64,000 bases of DNA from Pseudomonas sp. Bout1 (GCF_034314165.1 NZ_JAVIWK010000001.1:1441001-1505000), one strand, 5' to 3'. Numbered from the stretch's first letter, positions 54,273 through 63,463 are shown. Numbers and translations are program-made. Notes: generated by a model from the letters alone, not told the origin.

Positions 54273-54824
54273 ATGGATATTCGTGCGGGCGCAGCGTTGA
54301 TTCTGATTGACCAGCAAAAAGGCATTCATCATCCCAGGCTGGGGCGACGTAATAATCCGCACGCGCAGGAGCGCATGCTGGCGTTGCTGGGGCATTGGCG
54401 GCGCGAAGGTTGGCCGGTGATTCATGTGCAGCATCTGTCCCATTCGCCGGAATCGGTGTTCTGGCCGGAGCAGTCGGGGGTGGAGTTTCAGGACGCGTTT
54501 ATTCCGCAGGCGGGTGAGCAGTTGATCCAGAAACGGGTGCCGGACGCATTTTGTGGGACAGGGTTGGAAGCGAGTTTGCGTGAGGCCGGGCTTCGGCAAG
54601 TGGTGCTGGTGGGCGTGGCCACCCATAACTCGGTGGAGGCCACGGCCCGCAGTGCCGGCAACCTGGGGTTTGAGACGTGGGTTATCGAAGATGCCTGCTA
54701 CACCTTCGACAAGGCGGACTTTTTCGGGCAGATGCATTCGGCGCAGGCGGTACATGCCATGTCGTTGGGCAACCTGCACGGCGAGTACGCCACCGTCATT
54801 TCTTCAGAAACCCTCCTCCCGTAG
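54273..54824 (+). CDS. Isochorismatase-family hydrolase with Ser in place of the catalytic Cys
   Basis: A 183-residue protein of the cysteine hydrolase fold. D13 (LIDQQKG) and K87 (QKRVPDAF) match the catalytic Asp and Lys, but the Cys position in the loop GVATHNSVEATARSAG is S120. Many relatives share THNSVEAT, so this may be a distinct subfamily with altered chemistry. The natural substrate is unknown. The stop codon TAG (54822-54824) lies within the left arm of a palindromic repeat, so the C-terminus is defined by the repeat. Confidence 0.85.
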   Translation: MDIRAGAALILIDQQKGIHHPRLGRRNNPHAQERMLALLGHWRREGWPVIHVQHLSHSPESVFWPEQSGVEFQDAFIPQAGEQLIQKRVPDAFCGTGLEASLREAGLRQVVLVGVATHNSVEATARSAGNLGFETWVIEDACYTFDKADFFGQMHSAQAVHAMSLGNLHGEYATVISSETLLP

Positions 54825-54932
54825 CAGCTGTCGAGCTTTAGCGAGGCTGCGTCGGGTGCGACTCGGTGCGGTGCCTGGCCTGATAGTTGCGGTGCGGCCA
54901 ACGCAGCCTCGCTTAGGCTCGACAGCTGCTAC
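54821..54932. repeat. Family 2 inverted repeat between convergent genes
   Basis: Arms at 54821-54851 and 54902-54932 match at 29 of 31 positions as reverse complements and match the 38144-38233 copy closely. It lies between convergent genes and may work as a bidirectional terminator. The left arm supplies the stop codon of the isochorismatase-family gene. Confidence 0.88.
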
Positions 54933-54939
54933 GGGGGGG

Positions 54940-55728
54940 TCAGGTTACGGCGCCGTCCACCAACACCTGCAACGTTTGTTGTGAGCATCGCTCGATGCGT
55001 ACCCGCACACCATAGACTTCGGCAAACAGTGCCGCATCGAGCACATTGTCCGCCGGGCCACAGGCATGCAACCGGCCTTGGCGCAGCACGGCAATGCGGT
55101 CGGCATAACGGGCTGCGAGGTTGATGTCGTGCAGCACCACCACGGCGATCAGGTTGTGTTCCCGTACCAGGTCGCGCACGCAATCCATGACCTTCAACTG
55201 GTAGTTCAAGTCCAGCGCACTGGTGGGTTCATCCAGCAGCATCACCTGTGGCCGGCGTGCAATCAGTTGCGCCAGGCTGACCAGTTGCCGCTGGCCGCCG
55301 GATAGCGTGCTTAACAGCTGATCCGCCAGATGAGCGATGCCAATGCGCTGCAACGCATCAAACGCCTCGCGCAAGCACGCGTCACTGGACAGCGCGATGC
55401 CATCGACATTCGCCACGCGTAACGCTGCGATCACGCTTTCCATCACGCTCAGGCTCAACCCCGGCGGCAGGTTCTGCGGCATATAGGTCACACGACGAGC
55501 CCGCTCGCCAACAGACATTTTCGTCAGGTCCAGGTCACCCAGGCTTACGACGCCCTGCATTTTTTCCAGCCCGGCCACCGCCCGCAACAACGTCGACTTA
55601 CCCGCACCGTTTGGCCCGATCAACGCGGTCAAGCTGCCATGGGCCAAGGTCGGCAGACTCAGGTTATGCACAATCTGCCGCCGTCCATAACTGACATGGG
55701 CATTCTGAATCGACAACCCGCTACTCAT
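54940..55728 (-). CDS. Iron-siderophore ABC transporter, ATP-binding protein
   Basis: FecE/FepC-type ATPase, 262 residues. Walker A GPNGAGKST, signature LSGGQRQLVSLAQL and Walker B VMLLDEPTSALD are intact. Start 55728 (MSSGLSIQNAHVSYGRRQ) overlaps the permease stop (ATGA); the same frame is open further upstream, antisense to nothing and inside the permease gene, but without family homology. Last gene of the iron uptake set. It couples with the FecCD-type permease. Confidence 0.92.
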   Translation of the reverse strand: MSSGLSIQNAHVSYGRRQIVHNLSLPTLAHGSLTALIGPNGAGKSTLLRAVAGLEKMQGVVSLGDLDLTKMSVGERARRVTYMPQNLPPGLSLSVMESVIAALRVANVDGIALSSDACLREAFDALQRIGIAHLADQLLSTLSGGQRQLVSLAQLIARRPQVMLLDEPTSALDLNYQLKVMDCVRDLVREHNLIAVVVLHDINLAARYADRIAVLRQGRLHACGPADNVLDAALFAEVYGVRVRIERCSQQTLQVLVDGAVT

Positions 55729-56783
55729 AACTGCCTCCCACGCTTGAACACCAGCAACACAAAAATCGGCACGCCCACCAGTGCGGTGACGATACCCACC
55801 GGCACAATGACGCCGGGCATGATCAGCTTGCTGGCGATGGATGACAGCGACAGCAGCAACGCACCTACAAGCGCGCTGGCCGGGAGCAGGAAGCGCTGGT
55901 CTTCGCCTACCAGAATCCGCGCGATATGCGGACCTACCAGGCCGATAAATCCGATGGTTCCCACAAACGCCACGGCGGTGGCCGACAGCAGGCTGATGCG
56001 CAACAACGAGAAAAACCGCAGGCGCTTCACGTCGACCCCAAAGCTTTGCGCACGGTCTTCGCCCATGCGCAGCAAGGTCAGGCGTGGGGCGGCAGCGAAG
56101 GAGAAAGGCATGACCACCGCCACCACAAACGCGAGGATGCCAAGCTTGTCCCAGTTGGCCCGGGTCACGCTGCCCAAGGTCCAGAACACCAGTTGTTGCA
56201 GCACATCTTCGGTGGCGACCAGTTGCAACAGGGCGACCACCGCGTTGCAACTGAACACCAGGGCAATCCCGAACAGCACCAGGCTTTCGACCCCGGCTCC
56301 GCGCAGGCGCGACATGGCTTGCAGCAAAAATACCGAGGCGGCGGCAAACACAAACGCCGAAATGGAAATCGCCGTATTGGCCGACACCCACAGCGTGGTC
56401 ACCGGAAACACAATCACCAAGGAGGCGCCCAACGCCGCCGCCGAGGAAACCCCCAGCGTGAACGGACTGGCCAGCGGGTTGTTAAGGATCGCCTGCATCT
56501 CGGCGCCCGCCAGCGACAGCGCGCAGCCCACTAATACAGCCATCAACGCGTAGGGCAGGCGCACGTTCCAGATAATCACCTGGTCGGTGGGGCTCAGGTG
56601 GGCGGGGTGCAGCAAACCATCGAGCAGGGCGCCAAGGCCCATGCCCGACGGGCCGCTGGCCAAGTCCACTAGGATCGCGCACATCAGCGCGCCACCCAGC
56701 AGGGCCAGCAGCCAGCAGCGCCGGGCCAGCAGGCGGCGGTAGCCCTGGCTGGCGCTGGCGAGGTCGAGGGTTTGAGTGGTCAT
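55725..56783 (-). CDS. Iron-siderophore ABC transporter permease (FecCD family)
   Basis: Inner-membrane permease with about ten hydrophobic helices in 352 residues. Family motifs RLPYALMAVLVGCALSLAGA, NPLASPFTLGVSSAAALGAS and the ATPase-contact GTIGFIGLVGPHIAR are present. A single permease gene means a homodimer. A REP pair separates it from the binding-protein gene. Confidence 0.93.
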   Translation of the reverse strand: MTTQTLDLASASQGYRRLLARRCWLLALLGGALMCAILVDLASGPSGMGLGALLDGLLHPAHLSPTDQVIIWNVRLPYALMAVLVGCALSLAGAEMQAILNNPLASPFTLGVSSAAALGASLVIVFPVTTLWVSANTAISISAFVFAAASVFLLQAMSRLRGAGVESLVLFGIALVFSCNAVVALLQLVATEDVLQQLVFWTLGSVTRANWDKLGILAFVVAVVMPFSFAAAPRLTLLRMGEDRAQSFGVDVKRLRFFSLLRISLLSATAVAFVGTIGFIGLVGPHIARILVGEDQRFLLPASALVGALLLSLSSIASKLIMPGVIVPVGIVTALVGVPIFVLLVFKRGRQL

Positions 56784-56833
56784 TGGATTCGCAGCCTTGA
56801 AAACGACGAAAATCCCTGCCGGTACGCGGTCAG

Positions 56834-56905
56834 TGTGGGAGCTGGCTTGCCTGCGATGGCGATGGTGAATCCAACACCGCTATCGCAGGCAAGCCAGCTC
56901 CCACA
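56834..56905. repeat. REP palindrome pair within the iron uptake gene set
   Basis: TGTGGGAGCTGGCTTGCC and GGCAAGCCAGCTCCCACA, perfectly inverted, between the binding-protein stop and the permease start on the same strand. Confidence 0.9.
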
Positions 56906-56944
56906 GGAACCGTGTCCAGGCAGGGAATGGGTTGTGAGCCTTAG

Positions 56945-58060
56945 TTACTTGGCCTTGCCATCAATCCAGTAAGCACCCTGCAGCGGCATGCCGAGGAACT
57001 GTTGGTTCATCGCGTCCATGGTCGCGCTCGGGTCCAGCTTGGCGAACAATTGCGGATGCACCCACTTGGCCAGCGCTTCAATTGCCAGCAGGTTGTACGG
57101 CGAGTTGTAGAAGTCATGCCACAGGCCGTGGGAATTGCCCTCACGAATCGCCCGAAGGTTCACAAACTCAGGGCGTGCCAGCACGGTATCAAACGCGGCA
57201 CGCGCGTCTTCGTTGCTCACGCCTGCACCCAGAATCAACCCGGGCTTGTGATTGCCGGTGGCCACATATACATCCGGGTCAGCCTTCAGCGCGTACTCGA
57301 CACTGATATCTCCCAGCGCCCCCGGCACCACGTCGGCGGCGATGTTGCGCCCGCCCACCAGTTTGATCACTTCACCCATGCCGCTCTTGCCGGTGGTGTG
57401 CCCCGGTGCCTGCCAGGCGCCGGCCAGCAATTCCAGGAACACGCTCGGGCGCGGACCGGCCGGCAAGGTGGCGACGGCGTCGGTGATCACCTTGATGTGC
57501 TGGTCATAAAAGTCGAGGAACGCCTTGGCCTGGGTTTCCCGGCCAAGGGCCTGGCCCAGGGCGGTCATGCTGGTATGGGTGCCTTGCACCGGGTTGATGC
57601 GGAAGTCGACGAACAATACCGCGATCCCCGCCTTGGCCAGCACATCGGCCACCGAGCTGTGTTCGGTCGGGCCGTGGCCGGAGATGCTGAACACCGCCAG
57701 GTCCGGTTTCAGCGAAAGAATTTCCTCGGCGCTGACGCTTTGCTCCGACGCCTGGCCAATCAGCGGGATGTCTTTTACCGTCGGAAATTTCGCCACGTAG
57801 GCGTTGTAGGTGTGGGCGTCCAGCAGTTTCAAGTCATTCTGCCAGCCAACAATCCGCTGGAACGGTGCGTCCTTGTCCAGCAAGGCAAACGCCGAAATCA
57901 GCCGGCCTTCACCGAGCACCACACGCTGCACGTGGTCTGGCACCTCGACCTTGCGGCCCAGCACGTCGGTGACTTCATGGGCCGCAGCGGTTTCGGCGTG
58001 GCCTAGAACGAGCACGGCAAACAGCGCGCCCAGCTTGAGGAAGTTGCGGGGTTTCAGCAT
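56945..58060 (-). CDS. Iron-siderophore ABC transporter, substrate-binding protein
   Basis: Periplasmic binding protein of the FepB/BtuF-like cluster A-II type. Signal peptide MLKPRNFLKLGALFAVLVLG, cleaved near TAAA-HE, then VTDVLGRKVEVPDHVQRVV, the usual opening of this family, and LSLKPDLAVFS. It has 371 residues, longer than FepB (about 318). Start 58060 is preferred; the upstream extension overlaps piuC. It receives the ligand brought in by the TonB receptor upstream. Confidence 0.9.
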   Translation of the reverse strand: MLKPRNFLKLGALFAVLVLGHAETAAAHEVTDVLGRKVEVPDHVQRVVLGEGRLISAFALLDKDAPFQRIVGWQNDLKLLDAHTYNAYVAKFPTVKDIPLIGQASEQSVSAEEILSLKPDLAVFSISGHGPTEHSSVADVLAKAGIAVLFVDFRINPVQGTHTSMTALGQALGRETQAKAFLDFYDQHIKVITDAVATLPAGPRPSVFLELLAGAWQAPGHTTGKSGMGEVIKLVGGRNIAADVVPGALGDISVEYALKADPDVYVATGNHKPGLILGAGVSNEDARAAFDTVLARPEFVNLRAIREGNSHGLWHDFYNSPYNLLAIEALAKWVHPQLFAKLDPSATMDAMNQQFLGMPLQGAYWIDGKAK

Positions 58061-58088
58061 GGCGAGAACTCCAGGTGAAGGCGGCGCA

Positions 58089-58769
58089 TCAGACATCGCT
58101 CCAGCGCCGCAAAAGGTTGTGATAGGCGCCGCTCAGTTGCAGCAGTGCGTGGTCGTCGGCGTGTTGGGCGCTGAGGCGTTGAATCGCCACGTCCATGTCC
58201 AGCAGCAGTTGGCGCTGGCTGTCTTCGCGCACCAGGCTTTCGATCCAGAAGAAACTGGCGATGCGCTCGCCCCGGGTCACCGGGTTGATCTTGTGCAGGC
58301 TGCTGGCGGGATAAATCAGCAAGTGCCCGGCCGGCAGCTTCACCGCGTGTTCGCCAAAGGTGTCGCGAATCACCAGTTCGCCACCGTCGTAACTGGCCGG
58401 GTCAGCCAGGAACAAGGTGGCGGAGATGTCGGTGCGTACCCGCTCGCGCACGCCCTTGAGGCCGCGAATTGCATTGTCGATATGCCAGTCGAAGGCCTCG
58501 CCGCCGCTGTAGCGGTTGAACAGCGGCGGGTAGATTTTCTTTGGCAGGGCGGCAGACATGAACAGCGCGTTGTCCGACAGCCGCGACAGAATCTGCTCAC
58601 CCAGGCGAATCGCTACCGGGGCGTCTTCCGACAGCTGCCGGTTATTTTTCGCCATGGCCGAGCGCTGCCCGGCGGTGACCTTGCCGTCGACCCACGGTTG
58701 ATCGAGCAAGGTGGCGACGGCCACTTCGACTTCTTCGGCTTTCAGCAGGGCAGGGATTTCGATCAGCAC
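58089..58769 (-). CDS. piuC: PKHD-type Fe(II)/2-oxoglutarate hydroxylase PiuC
   Basis: Predicted non-haem iron dioxygenase of the prolyl 4-hydroxylase-like family. Iron ligands H96, D98 (FDWHIDNA) and H159 (SSLHKINP), and 2-oxoglutarate ligand R169, are all present. It has 226 residues. It starts 3 bp after the TonB receptor gene; piuA-piuC pairing is conserved in pseudomonads and linked to catechol siderophore and siderophore-antibiotic uptake. The actual substrate is not known. Confidence 0.94.
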   Translation of the reverse strand: MLIEIPALLKAEEVEVAVATLLDQPWVDGKVTAGQRSAMAKNNRQLSEDAPVAIRLGEQILSRLSDNALFMSAALPKKIYPPLFNRYSGGEAFDWHIDNAIRGLKGVRERVRTDISATLFLADPASYDGGELVIRDTFGEHAVKLPAGHLLIYPASSLHKINPVTRGERIASFFWIESLVREDSQRQLLLDMDVAIQRLSAQHADDHALLQLSGAYHNLLRRWSDV

Positions 58770-58772
58770 GGC

Positions 58773-61154
58773 TTAAAACTCATAGTCGACGCTGGCGGTG
58801 AGCGTGCGCCCGGCGCCCGGAATGCCGTAGAGCTGGAAGCCGTCCAGGGACGAGCCGATCTGGCTGTAGTAGAACTTGTTAAACACGTTGTTGAGGTTGA
58901 GGTTGACCGTGGTTTGCTTGTTCACTTTGTATTGCGCGGCCACGTTGTTGAGCCAGTAGCCGGGGGCCTTTTCGTGGTCGCGGGTGTAGATCGCGTACAC
59001 GCCGGAGGGGCCGGTGGCGTAGCTGCTGTTGTTGTTCAGGCCACCGACGTATTTGTTGTCGCTGTAGCGCCGGCGTCCTACGTATTGCGCGCCGTAGCTC
59101 AGGCTCAGGTCGTCGGTGAGGGCGTAGGTGGTCCACAGGTTGGCGGTCAGGTCCGGGACGTTCTTGGCTTCTTCGCCTTTGTTGGCGCCCTTGGTCTGGG
59201 TGCTCTTGAGCGCCGAGAACCCGCTGTATACCGTCCAGCGCGGGTTGATATTGCCTTGCAGCCCAAGTTCTACGCCGTCGACACGCTTGGCGGGAAGGGC
59301 GCGTACCGGGGCGGTTTCGCCGTCCTGGTATTCCCAGGAGTTGTCCAGCTCGGTGCGGAAAACCGCGGCGGTGACGTTCAGCAGGTCGTGGGCAATGTCC
59401 CACTTGGTGCCGATTTCGTAGGTTTTCGACTTGGCCGGGGTGTAGTTGCTGGTGCTGGCTGCGCCGTAGATCTGGTTGTTGGTCGACGCGCCGAGGGCTG
59501 ACGGTTGTGCCGCTTCGCTGTAGGACACATAGATGCTGCCGTTAGGCAAAGGCTTGTACACCGCGCCGACGCGGCCGCTCACGGCACCGTCGGTGCTGTT
59601 GATGGTGGCTTGGCCGCGCTGGCTGGTCTCGGCCTGCCAGTGGTCATAGCGCAGCGAACCGAGGACTTGCCATTGCTCGTTCAGGGTAATCGTGTCACCG
59701 AGGTAGAGACCGGCGTTGTCGATCACCGAGCGCGGGTCGCCCTCGCCCTTGACGGTGGTGGTGCTGGCGAAGCTGTGGTTGGGGTCATTCATGTCGAAGA
59801 ACAGGTCGCCCGCCGGCACTTCGGCGTTGCGTTTCAGGCCGCCGTAGGTCTCGTGGTAGAACTCCAGCCCGCTGACGACTGCGTGCTCCAGGCCGCCGGT
59901 ATTGAGTGTGAAGGCGAAGTCGGTCTGGTTGTCGAGGATGGTGTAGCGCTTGGACAAGCCGAAGTCGCTGCCCCGTAGAATGCCGTAGGCGGTGCTGCCG
60001 CTGTTGGCGTATCCCGGGTAGGCATTCACCGTGCTGCCGGGCACCTGGCTGACCGGTCCTACGCCGGTGTAGCCCAAGGTCGCACAGCGCGTACCGGTGC
60101 AGGTTTTCTGGCCACTGGCATTGGCGGCAAAGAAGCGTGCGGGTGAAAGCACGGCGAAGTTGTCGGTGCGTTCCCACTTGGTCTGGTTTTTCAGGGTCGC
60201 TTGGTTCCAGTCAAAATCATGCTCGAAGCGGGCGGTGAGCGAGGTGGTTTTGGTCTGCTGGGTGTACAGGTGCGAATCGCCGTACCAGTTCGAACGCTTC
60301 ACGCCCGGCATGCGGTCGCCGTCGGTGCCGCGCTGGATCGGTACGCCGCCGTCCGGGGTGTTGTCGTCCTTCTGGTAGAAGGTGTCGATAAACAGGCGGG
60401 TGTCGGTGCCCAGGCCGAAGCCGAGGGAGGTCGCGATGCCCCAGCGGTCGTAGTCCACGTCGTCGCGCTCGGCCACCTGGTTGTAGTGCTTCATCAGGTT
60501 GATGCGCAGGGCCGTGGTGTCGTTGAGTTGTTTGTTGAAATCGCCGGTAAGGCGGCGGTAGCTGTCGGTGCCGATGCCGGCCGAGAGTTTGTTGGCGTCG
60601 CCCAGGTGCGCTTCTTTACTCACCAGATTGACGCTGCCGCCTACCGCGGAAACGCCGGATTCGATCGAACCGGTGCCCTTGAACACTTCCGCCTGTTGCA
60701 GGTTGAAAGTGTCGGTGCGGGTCGATTGGCCGGCATCGCGCACACCGTCGACGGTCAGGCTCTGCTCCGAGGAAAACCCCCGAATCGAAAACAGGTCGCC
60801 CCAGCCCAGGTTGCCTTCGCCAGACATGAAGGTGATGCCCGGCACGTTGCGCAATACTTCCTGCAGGGTTTGCGCGTTCTGCTCCTTGAGCACTTGCTGC
60901 GGGACGATGGTCACACTTTGCGGCGCGTCCAGCAGCGGCTGGCTGATTTTCGCCGAGGTCACCCGGTCGACCTTGAAGGTGGAGGTGGCTTCGCCGTCGA
61001 CCTTGATTTCTGGCAGGCTGACCACTGAATCATTGGACGCCGCCACCGGCGCATCGGCCCAGGCAGTGGGAGAAAGGCTGCCGGCGGCAAGCAGGCCGAA
61101 CATCGGCGCAAGGGTAGTTTGCAGCGACAAGGCGCGTGGGGTAGGCAATGGCAT
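58773..61154 (-). CDS. piuA: TonB-dependent catecholate siderophore receptor (PiuA/Fiu-like)
   Basis: Outer-membrane receptor, 793 residues. Signal peptide ends near TAWA-DA. The TonB box region is followed by the plug (about 70-190, DAPQSVTIVPQQVL, FSIRGFSSEQSLTVDGVRD) and a 22-strand barrel finishing in ASVDYEF with the C-terminal Phe of outer membrane proteins. A candidate Fur site at 61176-61194 lies just upstream. It is divergent from a two-component system. Assignment to PiuA and not another Fiu-like receptor rests mainly on piuC next door. Confidence 0.88.
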   Translation of the reverse strand: MPLPTPRALSLQTTLAPMFGLLAAGSLSPTAWADAPVAASNDSVVSLPEIKVDGEATSTFKVDRVTSAKISQPLLDAPQSVTIVPQQVLKEQNAQTLQEVLRNVPGITFMSGEGNLGWGDLFSIRGFSSEQSLTVDGVRDAGQSTRTDTFNLQQAEVFKGTGSIESGVSAVGGSVNLVSKEAHLGDANKLSAGIGTDSYRRLTGDFNKQLNDTTALRINLMKHYNQVAERDDVDYDRWGIATSLGFGLGTDTRLFIDTFYQKDDNTPDGGVPIQRGTDGDRMPGVKRSNWYGDSHLYTQQTKTTSLTARFEHDFDWNQATLKNQTKWERTDNFAVLSPARFFAANASGQKTCTGTRCATLGYTGVGPVSQVPGSTVNAYPGYANSGSTAYGILRGSDFGLSKRYTILDNQTDFAFTLNTGGLEHAVVSGLEFYHETYGGLKRNAEVPAGDLFFDMNDPNHSFASTTTVKGEGDPRSVIDNAGLYLGDTITLNEQWQVLGSLRYDHWQAETSQRGQATINSTDGAVSGRVGAVYKPLPNGSIYVSYSEAAQPSALGASTNNQIYGAASTSNYTPAKSKTYEIGTKWDIAHDLLNVTAAVFRTELDNSWEYQDGETAPVRALPAKRVDGVELGLQGNINPRWTVYSGFSALKSTQTKGANKGEEAKNVPDLTANLWTTYALTDDLSLSYGAQYVGRRRYSDNKYVGGLNNNSSYATGPSGVYAIYTRDHEKAPGYWLNNVAAQYKVNKQTTVNLNLNNVFNKFYYSQIGSSLDGFQLYGIPGAGRTLTASVDYEF

Positions 61155-61175
61155 TCGGAGTGACCTAGGCTAAAT

Positions 61176-61194
61176 TACAATTAATCTCATTTAG
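61176..61194. promoter_or_regulatory. Candidate Fur box upstream of piuA
   Basis: The 19-bp window matches 10 of 19 consensus Fur positions, including an AAT...TCATT core, in an AT-rich stretch 22-40 bp before piuA. Iron repression is expected for this locus; the site itself is only a moderate match. Confidence 0.4.
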
Positions 61195-61350
61195 ATTCGG
61201 TAGTCTAAAGACCGATACCGGCCGCCACGCCGTGGCTTTGTAATGTGGATGCGTGATTACCGCTTCCCACAACATTCCATTACATTTGCGCGTACTCCTG
61301 GCTGACGTTTCGGCTATCTCCTGCCTTTTGAGTTTCGGACGAGTTGCCCC

Positions 61351-62061
61351 ATGGCCAAGCAAGACCACCTGCTGATCGTCGATGACGACCCGCAAATCCG
61401 CCAGTTGCTGTGCGACTACCTGAGTGACGCCGGTTTTCAGGTATCTACCGCCGGCGACGGCAAGGAAATGCGCCGCCGCCTGGCGCTGAATGTCATCGAC
61501 CTGATTGTGCTCGACCTGATGCTGCCGGGCGAAGACGGCCTGAGTTTGTGCCGCGAATTGCGGGTCAGCTCCAATACGCCGGTGATCATGCTGACCGCCA
61601 AGGGCACGTTGATCGACCGGATCGTGGGCCTGGAAATCGGCGCCGACGATTACTTGCCCAAGCCGTTCGACCCGCGCGAGTTGCTGGTGCGGATCAAGGT
61701 GGTGTTGCGCCGGGTGCAGAGTTTCCCGGACCGGGCGCGGCTGGACGAAGCGCCAGGCATCAGCTTTGCCGGCTGGCAACTGGACACCCGGGCGCGACAA
61801 TTGCTTTCGCCGCAGGGCGTGGTGGTCAGCCTCGGCAACTCCGACTACCGGGTGCTGCGCCTGTTGTTGCAACACCCCAACCGGCCGTTGAGCCGCGACT
61901 TTTTACTCAATCACGTGTTCGACAAGGACAGCACACCGTTCGACCGCTCGATTGATGTGTGCGTCAGCCGCCTGCGCTCGCAGTTGCCGGCCGGGCTGAT
62001 CAAGACCGTGCGCAACGAGGGCTACATGCTCACCGCCGATGACGTGGCGCTGCAATCGTGA
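61351..62061 (+). CDS. OmpR-family response regulator
   Basis: Receiver domain with acidic pocket D11-D12, phosphoacceptor D55 (IVLDLMLPGEDG), T82 and K104 (LPKPF), followed by an OmpR/PhoB winged helix (about 135-230, ending VRNEGYMLTADD). It has 236 residues. The gene overlaps the sensor kinase start (GTGA). Being divergent from piuA, it may regulate it, but that is only positional. Confidence 0.93.
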   Translation: MAKQDHLLIVDDDPQIRQLLCDYLSDAGFQVSTAGDGKEMRRRLALNVIDLIVLDLMLPGEDGLSLCRELRVSSNTPVIMLTAKGTLIDRIVGLEIGADDYLPKPFDPRELLVRIKVVLRRVQSFPDRARLDEAPGISFAGWQLDTRARQLLSPQGVVVSLGNSDYRVLRLLLQHPNRPLSRDFLLNHVFDKDSTPFDRSIDVCVSRLRSQLPAGLIKTVRNEGYMLTADDVALQS

Positions 62062-63449
62062 AACTGCTGCCACGTTCGTTGTTTGGCCGGTTGGTGCTGA
62101 TTTTGGTCAGCGGCATGCTCGCGGCCCAGGCCCTGACCAGCAGCATCTGGTACGACATGCGCCACGGCCAGGTGCTGGAAATTCCCAGCCGGCTGATCGC
62201 CACGCGGCTGGCGGACGTGGTGCGGCTGGTGCACAGCGATCCGGCGCAGGCTGATGTGTTGATCAAGCTGCTTGATACGCCGCGCTTTCATCTGACGCTC
62301 AGTGACCAGGCCAGTGATGTGCCGAGCAGCATCAGCGACAGCGACCGAGCCACCGAGCGTCTGCTGAATAAAGTGCTGTCGCAAAAAACTGGCTACACGC
62401 AGAACCTGCATCTGTTGAGTCTCAAGTTGCTGGATGCCGAGGGCCAGCACGCCGGGCTGTCGACCTTGCTCGGCTCCAGGCCGGTGGTGGGGCAGTTCCT
62501 GATTGACCTGCGTTTGCCGGACGGGCGCTGGTTGCAGGTACAGGCCACCGAGGAACAGGGCTGGACCAGCACCTCGCCGATGGACCTGCTGTTCGACTAC
62601 GTGATGCGTATTTATCTGCTGCGGGTGTTGGTGTTGGTGATCATTGCTTTGGTGGCGGTGCGCCTGGCCATTCGCCCGCTCAACGCCCTGGCCAAGGCGG
62701 CCGAAGCGTTGGGCCGGGATATTCAACGGCCACCGCTTTCAGTTGATGGGCCCACCGAAGTACGCCGCGCCGCCCAGGCATTCAACGCCATGCAACAGCG
62801 GCTGATCGCCAACATCGCTGAACGCACGCGTTTCCTTGCGGCGGTGTCCCACGACCTGCGTTCACCCATCACACGCCTGCGGTTACGTACGGAAATGCTC
62901 GAAGACAACCGCACCAAGGAGCGCTTTCGCAGCGATCTGGAAGAAATGGAACACATGGTTTCCAGCACCCTGGATTTTGTCAGCAGCGGCGAAATCAACG
63001 AAAAGCGCCAGAACATCGACATCAACGCCTTGCTGCAAAGCTTGCAGGCGGATCTGCAGGATGTGGGTGAAACCGTCACGATAGAAGGGCGGGCCAAACA
63101 GCCGTTGCCGGGGTATGCCCGCAGTCTCAAGCGTTGCGTGCAGAACCTGCTGGAGAACGCGGTGCGTTATGGCCGCGAGGTGGTGGTGCGGGTGGAGGAC
63201 AAGGCGGACAGCTTGAAAATTGTCATCAGCGACCGTGGGCCGGGGATTCCCCAGGAACAGCTGGACCAGGTGATGGAGCCGTTTTACCGGGTGGAAGGCT
63301 CGCGCAATGTGGAAACCGGAGGGTACGGGCTGGGGTTGAGCATCGCGCATACGATTGCCAGTGCCCATGACGGGCGTTTGAGCTTGAGCAATCGCGAAGG
63401 TGGAGGATTGGAGGTGATGTTGCAGTTTCAGCGCAAAACTCTAGGTTGA
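62058..63449 (+). CDS. Sensor histidine kinase
   Basis: Membrane kinase partner of the preceding regulator. GTG start overlapping the regulator stop. Two transmembrane segments (about 8-30 and 185-205) enclose a 150-residue periplasmic domain. HAMP (about 206-258), dimerisation domain with H265 in AAVSHDLRSPITRLR, and an ATPase domain with N box NLLENAVRYG, G1 DRGPGIP and G2 GYGLGLSIA follow. It has 463 residues. The periplasmic ligand is unknown. Confidence 0.93.
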   Translation: MKLLPRSLFGRLVLILVSGMLAAQALTSSIWYDMRHGQVLEIPSRLIATRLADVVRLVHSDPAQADVLIKLLDTPRFHLTLSDQASDVPSSISDSDRATERLLNKVLSQKTGYTQNLHLLSLKLLDAEGQHAGLSTLLGSRPVVGQFLIDLRLPDGRWLQVQATEEQGWTSTSPMDLLFDYVMRIYLLRVLVLVIIALVAVRLAIRPLNALAKAAEALGRDIQRPPLSVDGPTEVRRAAQAFNAMQQRLIANIAERTRFLAAVSHDLRSPITRLRLRTEMLEDNRTKERFRSDLEEMEHMVSSTLDFVSSGEINEKRQNIDINALLQSLQADLQDVGETVTIEGRAKQPLPGYARSLKRCVQNLLENAVRYGREVVVRVEDKADSLKIVISDRGPGIPQEQLDQVMEPFYRVEGSRNVETGGYGLGLSIAHTIASAHDGRLSLSNREGGGLEVMLQFQRKTLG

Positions 63450-63463
63450 AATACGGTCAAAAT

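Noticed and set aside
54940..56391. One long - strand frame joining the ATPase to an upstream extension of 221 codons
   Set aside because: The extension lies in the permease gene in another frame; the permease and ATPase each have clear family starts.
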